From positions 1 to 64,000 of the forward strand of contig NZ_BSFK01000010.1 of NCBI RefSeq assembly GCF_027922305.1: a stretch of 64,000 bases of DNA, read 5' to 3'. Shown piece by piece: positions 59,621 to 64,000 of the stretch. A program made the translations under genes and the position numbers. Numbering within the stretch: position 1 is the first letter of the stretch; the number at the start of each line of letters is the position of its first letter. The stretch comes from Methylopila jiangsuensis. Its GTDB lineage: Bacteria; Pseudomonadota; Alphaproteobacteria; Rhizobiales; Methylopilaceae. The notes beneath the pieces were generated by a model. It saw only the letters and a program-made list of their open reading frames with translations. It did no database searches and was not told the origin of the DNA.

Positions 59621-59656
59621 ACGGAAAGGCCGGCGATCTTCGCCGGCCTTTCCGTT
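59620..59656. terminator. bidirectional terminator, 17-bp stem
   Basis: AACGGAAAGGCCGGCGA (59620-59636), loop TCT, and its perfect complement (59640-59656) separate two convergent genes. It overlaps the stop codons on both sides and would serve both strands. Confidence 0.85.
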
Positions 59657-62129
59657 ATCCCGCCAGCCGCTCCCGCTGCGCCTCGATCGCGGCGATCAGG
59701 CTGTTCAGGCGCTTCACGTGCCGGGCGAACACCACGCCGGAGCCGAGGTTGGACAGCAGTCCCGCCTGCAGGCTGCCGAAATTGGCGAGGAACGCGCCCG
59801 CGACGCCAAGCAGATTGGCCGCATAGACCGTGCGGTAGTCGCCGCGGAGGCGCGCCCGATGGGCCTGCGCGAGCTCGCCGAGCGTGGTCAGGCCCGCGAG
59901 CTCGCCGCGCAGCAGCGCCACGTCGGCCAGGTCGTCCGGCGCGTTTCCAAACCCTGCGACCGAAACGCTGACGTCGCTCGCCGCCATGACCTCGGCGGCG
60001 TCCGGCGCGGCGCCGTCGCCGACCCAGACGGCGCGTCGTCCGAGGCTGCGCAGGATCGCGACCTTTCCCCGGGCGTCGAGCCCGCCGAACGCGAACTCGA
60101 TCCCGACCGCTTCGGCGGCCGCGCGGGCGGCCGCGGTCCGCCGGCTCGACACATGCACGAAGCGGATCTTCGGATCCCGCCGCCTGAGCGCCGTCAGCAC
60201 GGCGCGGGCTTCCGGCTCGCCGCTCCCGCGGAACGTCACGACGCCGTAAGGCGCTCCGTCGCGGAACAGGATGGCGGGCGGCGTCCCGTCGGCGGCCTGC
60301 GCCGTCGCGAGGCGTTCAAGTTTCGGCGGCAGGGAGACGCCGTGCCTGGCGAGATAGGCGGTGGACGCCACCAGGATCTCGCGTTCGGCCTCGTCCCGGA
60401 ACCATACCGCGCCCGCGCTGCGGCGCAGGCCATGGACATGGCGCCCCGTCGCGGCCCCTTGCGCCGCGACGCGCGCGATCGCCCGCCCGCGCGCCGACCC
60501 GTCGGCCGCGAACGCGGCCGCCACATGGGCGATCGCATCCTCCGCCGAGCCCCACAGCAGCGCGACCTGGTCGACCTCGAGCGTCCGCCGCTCGAGCCCG
60601 GCCCCGTCGTCGAGCACCACGACGTCGATGTCCGACAGCGCATCGAGGGCTGCGAGCTTGCGGAACAGCACGCCCTGGCGCAGCCCGTCGGCCAGATCGT
60701 AGAGCGCGGAAAGCTGGGCGCTGAGCCTCGGCGCCGTGACGTAGTCCGGGCGGATGACGGCCTGCGAGAAGCGCGGCGCGCGCACGGTCATCAGGTTGAG
60801 GGCCGCGAGCGCGAGCGCCGGCCGCGCATTCCGGTTCGCGACGCGCTCGGCCTCGTAGAGCGACGGCAGGTTCCGGAACGCCGCATGCGGCAGGATCCGG
60901 CCGACGTGAGCCGCCGCCGTGGCCTCGCCCGTGCGCTCGACCCGGATGGTCAGCTCGCCGTCGCGCACGACCGCGCCGGCGTAGATCGGGTCGCCCGGCC
61001 CGACGTCGTGGAGCGGGCTTGCGGGACGGCCGAGGCCGTCCGCCACGAAGGCGAGGCCCGAAACCGCGACGCCGTCGACCGGCGCGGTCTCGCCCGCCCG
61101 GACCACGATCTCGTCGCCGGCCTTCAGGTCGTCCACATGAACCTCGACCTCGCCGTCGCCGCCGGGCGCCCGCGCCCAGACGGGACGCTTGCGGTGGGCC
61201 GCGAACAGCCGGCGCTGCCGGTTCACGATGGTGCGGTGGGTGAGGTAGGGCCAAAGCTGCATCAGCGCGGCCATGATCGTGCCGGTCAGCGGCAGGCCGC
61301 TCAGCAGCATCAGGCCGAGGCCGAACGAATAGAGCGCCGGCAGGCCGATGTGGCCGTGGCGCAGCTGCCGGGCGGCCTTTGCGACGTTCGGCGCGGCGTA
61401 GACCACGACCGCGCCGACCGCGACCGGGCGGAGCGCCGGAACCGCGAACTGCGCCACGGCCGCAAGCGTCAGCAGCGAGCCGGCCGCATAGAGGCGCTTG
61501 ACCGAAGGGGGCTGGTCCTCGCCCTCGATCAGCGCCGGCCAGGCCCGCTCGAGCTCGCGCACGAGCCGTTCGAGCGGCAGGGTTTTGGGATCGAAGCGCA
61601 GCAGCAGGTCCGACGAAAAGGCGCGCGACCGCACGTCGTCGACCCCAAGGATCGCGATGATCCGCTCCTCGAGCCGGTGGGACAGGTCGCGCCGGTTCCG
61701 GAGCGCCGGATGCGCAAGACGCAGGGCGCCGTCGCGTTCCCGCCGCAGCCGCCATGTGGAGAGAGCGCCGCCGATCCGGCTGACGCGGAGCGGCCATCGG
61801 CCCGGATGGTCGAGGTAGAGGTTGGACGCGTCGAGCGGGTCCGACTGCCGCTCGAACGCGGCGGCGCTTTCCAGATCGCGCGGCTGGGATGGGCGGAGCG
61901 CCTGCGCAATCCGGCGCCAGACGCTCTCGGGCGCCGCGGCCGGCGCGTAGCGGATGCGCCCGAAGGCCTCGGCGCTGCGAATGTCGACGGCGGCGACGTC
62001 GTCCACCGAGAAGGCGCGGGCGATGAAGTCGCGGAGCCGGGGCGCGCCCGGCTCCGCGAACAGGTCTTCGCTCCAGATCGACACGCCGCCGGCGCCCGGC
62101 GCGATGCGCAACGTCACTCGATCGCTCAT
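59655..62129 (-). CDS. catalytically degenerate P-type ATPase homologue
   Basis: The 824-residue protein has the same layout as the ATPase at 54548-57151: an N-terminal region with LFAEPGAPRLRDFIARAFSV, a domain ending DLLLRFDPKTLPLERLV (HFNPKQL in the other), membrane helices (210-300), an A-domain, a second membrane part and a P-domain. The catalytic motifs are gone. DKTGT is replaced by DDGAG (507-511), TGES has no equivalent in ADGLGRPASPL, CPC reads RPD, and GDGxND has become GDGAAPD. It cannot be a normal pump and may serve as metal-binding, scaffold or regulatory subunit. It is 25 bp downstream of a TauE/SafE gene. Confidence 0.75.
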   Translation of the reverse strand: MSDRVTLRIAPGAGGVSIWSEDLFAEPGAPRLRDFIARAFSVDDVAAVDIRSAEAFGRIRYAPAAAPESVWRRIAQALRPSQPRDLESAAAFERQSDPLDASNLYLDHPGRWPLRVSRIGGALSTWRLRRERDGALRLAHPALRNRRDLSHRLEERIIAILGVDDVRSRAFSSDLLLRFDPKTLPLERLVRELERAWPALIEGEDQPPSVKRLYAAGSLLTLAAVAQFAVPALRPVAVGAVVVYAAPNVAKAARQLRHGHIGLPALYSFGLGLMLLSGLPLTGTIMAALMQLWPYLTHRTIVNRQRRLFAAHRKRPVWARAPGGDGEVEVHVDDLKAGDEIVVRAGETAPVDGVAVSGLAFVADGLGRPASPLHDVGPGDPIYAGAVVRDGELTIRVERTGEATAAAHVGRILPHAAFRNLPSLYEAERVANRNARPALALAALNLMTVRAPRFSQAVIRPDYVTAPRLSAQLSALYDLADGLRQGVLFRKLAALDALSDIDVVVLDDGAGLERRTLEVDQVALLWGSAEDAIAHVAAAFAADGSARGRAIARVAAQGAATGRHVHGLRRSAGAVWFRDEAEREILVASTAYLARHGVSLPPKLERLATAQAADGTPPAILFRDGAPYGVVTFRGSGEPEARAVLTALRRRDPKIRFVHVSSRRTAAARAAAEAVGIEFAFGGLDARGKVAILRSLGRRAVWVGDGAAPDAAEVMAASDVSVSVAGFGNAPDDLADVALLRGELAGLTTLGELAQAHRARLRGDYRTVYAANLLGVAGAFLANFGSLQAGLLSNLGSGVVFARHVKRLNSLIAAIEAQRERLAG

Positions 62130-62154
62130 GCGGCGTCCGGACCTTCGCTCAGGC

Positions 62155-63063
62155 TTACGCCAGCGCCTTGTAGAGGTTGAACAGGCTCAACGTCGTGATC
62201 AGCACCCCGACCGTGATCATCAGCACGCGCGTGGGGAGCTTCTTGACCAGCAGCGCCGCGAGCGGGGCCGCGAAAATGCCGCCGAACACAAGGCCCGCGA
62301 TCGTGGTCCAGTGCGTGAAGCCGCCGAGCAGCGCGAACGAGAAGCCGCTGGTGATCGCCAGGAAGAACTCCGCGGCGTTGACCGAGCCGATGGTGGTGCG
62401 CGGATCCTGTCCGCCGCCCACGAGCGAGGTCGTCACCACCGGGCCCCAGCCGCCGCCCCCTACAGCGTCTACGAAGCCGCCGGCAAGGCCGAGCGGGGCG
62501 ATGTAGGTCGGCGGCTCGGTCCGGATGCGGATGGTCTTGAACGCCTTGATGATGATGTAGACGCCGATCAGCAGCAGGTAGGCGGCGATGAACGGCTTCA
62601 GGATGTCGCCGTCGATGGACGTGACCACGAAGGCCCCGGTCACGGCGCCGACGACGCCGGGGATCAGCAGGCGGCGGAACAGCCGCACGTTCACGTTGCC
62701 GAGCTTCCAATGGGACAGGCCCGAAAAGCCGGTCGTGAAGATTTCCGCGATGTGCACCGAAGCGGAGGCCGCGGCCGGCGGCACGCCGGTGGACAGCAGG
62801 AAGGTGGTCGAGGTCACGCCGTAGGCCATGCCAAGCGCGCCGTCGACGATCTGGGCGAACAGGCCGACCGCGACCGCGGTCCAGAAGCCGCGGGACGCGA
62901 GGCCCGTCGCGATCTCGTCGGGGGCGGCCGCCCAGTCGATCGGCGCAAGGTAAAGCCCCACGGCGATCGCTGCGACGACCAGCGTCAGGCCGGCGAGCAC
63001 GGCGATGCGGACGGGGCGGGACAGCGCCTCGGGCGCGGAGACGGAAGCATCCTGGGCGGTCAT
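62155..63063 (-). CDS. TauE/SafE-family membrane permease
   Basis: The 302-residue protein has eight or so hydrophobic helices and the paired TauE/SafE pattern: GLFAQIVDGALGMAYGVTST then FLLSTGVPPAAASASVHIAE, and in the second half GLAGGFVDAVGGGGWGPVV with TIGSVNAAEFFLAI. The family exports or imports sulfite, sulfonates or other organic acids. It precedes the degenerate P-type ATPase in a two-gene operon. The start could also be 63078; neither has a strong ribosome site. Confidence 0.85.
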   Translation of the reverse strand: MTAQDASVSAPEALSRPVRIAVLAGLTLVVAAIAVGLYLAPIDWAAAPDEIATGLASRGFWTAVAVGLFAQIVDGALGMAYGVTSTTFLLSTGVPPAAASASVHIAEIFTTGFSGLSHWKLGNVNVRLFRRLLIPGVVGAVTGAFVVTSIDGDILKPFIAAYLLLIGVYIIIKAFKTIRIRTEPPTYIAPLGLAGGFVDAVGGGGWGPVVTTSLVGGGQDPRTTIGSVNAAEFFLAITSGFSFALLGGFTHWTTIAGLVFGGIFAAPLAALLVKKLPTRVLMITVGVLITTLSLFNLYKALA

Positions 63064-63311
63064 GAACGGCGCTCGCATCAGGGTTGAGGAACGCGACGGC
63101 CGCAGGCGCCGCGTAAGCGAAAACTTTGGCCTACCGTCGATCCGCAAGCCAGCGCCTCCCATAGTCCTGCGCGTGACCGTGTTGTCAAATATTTTCTATA
63201 TAAATTATGGAATATGCCACATTTTTACGTGATGGGCTCGTAATTTCCGGCGCCGTTCCGTGCGAAACAAGACCGAGCCGCGTCCACCGGGAGCCCGACG
63301 GCGGCTGCGCC

Positions 63312-64000
63312 TTACTCCGCCGCCTCCGGAATGCGCTCGAATCCGCGATGTTCCAGCGCGGCGGGGAGGGGGCCGCCGGTGGCCCAGTCGGCGATCTCCG
63401 CCAGATGCAGGTGAGGCAGATCGCTCGCGCCGCGAAGCTGGGTCAGGCAGCCGATGTTGCCCGCGACCACCGCCTGCGCCTGGGTGCGGGCGATGTTGGC
63501 GGCCTTGCGGTCGCGCAGGCGGGTCGCGATCTCCGGCTGCAGGATGTTGTAGGTGCCGGCCGAGCCGCAGCACAGGTGCCCTTCCGCCGGCTCCTTCACC
63601 CGGAAGCCCAGCGCCTTCAGCGCGGCTTTGGGCTCCTCCTTGATCTGCTGGCCGTGCTGGATGGAGCAGGCGGCGTGGTAGGCGATGGTCTGGCCGGTGC
63701 GGCGCGCGGGCGCGAGCGGCAGCGTCGCCAGCACCTCGGAGATGTCCTTCGCCAGCGCCGACACCCGCGCGGCCTTCGCCGCGTAGGCCGCGTCCTCGCG
63801 CAGCATGAAGCCGTAGTCCTTGATGGTCGTGCCGCAGCCCGACGTGGTGACCACGATGGCGTCGAGCCCGTTGGCCGCGATCTCCCGCGTCCAGGCGTCC
63901 ACGTTGCGGCGGGCGCTGGCGAGGCTTTCCTCCTCGCGGCCCATGTGGTGCACGAGCGAGCCGCAGCAGCCTTCGCCCTCCACATGGACCACCTCGACGC
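63312..64000 (-). CDS. glcF: glycolate oxidase iron-sulfur subunit GlcF, C-terminal part
   Basis: The frame is open to the window edge, so the N-terminal half with the 4Fe-4S clusters lies outside. Visible is the C-terminal cysteine-rich (CCG) part: EGEGCCGSLVHHMGREEESL, TTSGCGTTIKDYGF, AYHAACSIQHGQQI, HLCCGSAGTYNILQPEIA and VVAGNIGCLTQLRG. GlcF transfers electrons in the GlcDEF complex that oxidises glycolate to glyoxylate. The spacer before it (63064-63311) is AT-rich and holds the start region of the divergent-type operon at 63063 and the end of glcF. Confidence 0.93.
   Translation of the reverse strand, partial: VEVVHVEGEGCCGSLVHHMGREEESLASARRNVDAWTREIAANGLDAIVVTTSGCGTTIKDYGFMLREDAAYAAKAARVSALAKDISEVLATLPLAPARRTGQTIAYHAACSIQHGQQIKEEPKAALKALGFRVKEPAEGHLCCGSAGTYNILQPEIATRLRDRKAANIARTQAQAVVAGNIGCLTQLRGASDLPHLHLAEIADWATGGPLPAALEHRGFERIPEAAE

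Noticed and set aside
59718-62180. 820-codon plus-strand frame opposite the degenerate P-type ATPase
   Set aside because: Because the ATPase lacks catalytic motifs I considered it seriously, but its membrane helices and likeness to the working ATPase are clear, while the plus frame is Arg/Asp/Gln-rich without structure.

Overview
The window is GC-rich and reads as chromosome of an alphaproteobacterium, probably of the Rhizobiales/Hyphomicrobiales. The evidence is the rpmH-rnpA-yidC-engB order, an NDUFS4-like ETC complex I subunit, a HIG1-type twin-transmembrane protein, a PduO-type adenosyltransferase, ExoD and TspO genes, and compact high-GC coding. I cannot name the genus from the sequence alone.

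Layout. (1) 1-3947 looks like the end of a decayed genomic island: an IS3 OrfA stub, an AarF/UbiB-type kinase, a short-chain dehydrogenase, and fragments of a type I restriction locus. It stops at the 5' half of a tRNA-Arg(CCT) gene cut in its anticodon arm. (2) 4120-10603 is one minus-strand iron operon: FecI-like sigma, FecR-like regulator, transducer-type TonB receptor, siderophore-interacting reductase, and an MFS exporter/importer of RhtX/FptX type. (3) 11219-32186 is core chromosome: MHYT-GGDEF-EAL protein, rhomboid, PduO, TspO, TerB, HrpB, a degenerate ABC ATPase coupled to UppP, GST, QueG plus an epimerase, EngB, YidC, RnpA, RpmH, an orphan histidine kinase, an SDR with a divergent LysR regulator, a double cold-shock protein and a DUF192 protein.

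(4) 32498-50425 is an 18 kb prophage or phage satellite in a tRNA-Pro(TGG) gene, bounded by a 67-bp direct repeat. It carries integrase, small HTH proteins, an XRE repressor with a clear operator, three AT-rich cargo genes, and a minus-strand structural block (replication ATPase, portal, protease-capsid fusion, tail tube, connectors, terminase, tape measure). No tail-tip, fibre or lysis genes are visible. (5) 50451-50953 holds the restored tRNA-Pro, the complex I subunit and tRNA-Arg(TCT).

(6) 52451-63063 is the most unusual block. It holds an APC permease, two paralogous small hydrophobic proteins, a small basic protein, a P1B-like metal ATPase with an Arg/Pro-rich N-terminal domain and an altered CPC motif, an ExoD protein with a coupled small protein, and a TauE/SafE permease next to a second P-type ATPase that has lost its catalytic motifs. 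The three-gene operon (small protein, small basic protein, P1B ATPase) resembles the fez clusters that build ferrosomes, intracellular iron-storage compartments known from Rhodopseudomonas and others. This is an inference. (7) The window ends inside glcF (glycolate oxidase iron-sulfur subunit).

Most genes are tightly packed; start sites were moved inward where a ribosome binding site, a 4-bp stop/start overlap or a signal peptide favoured it.
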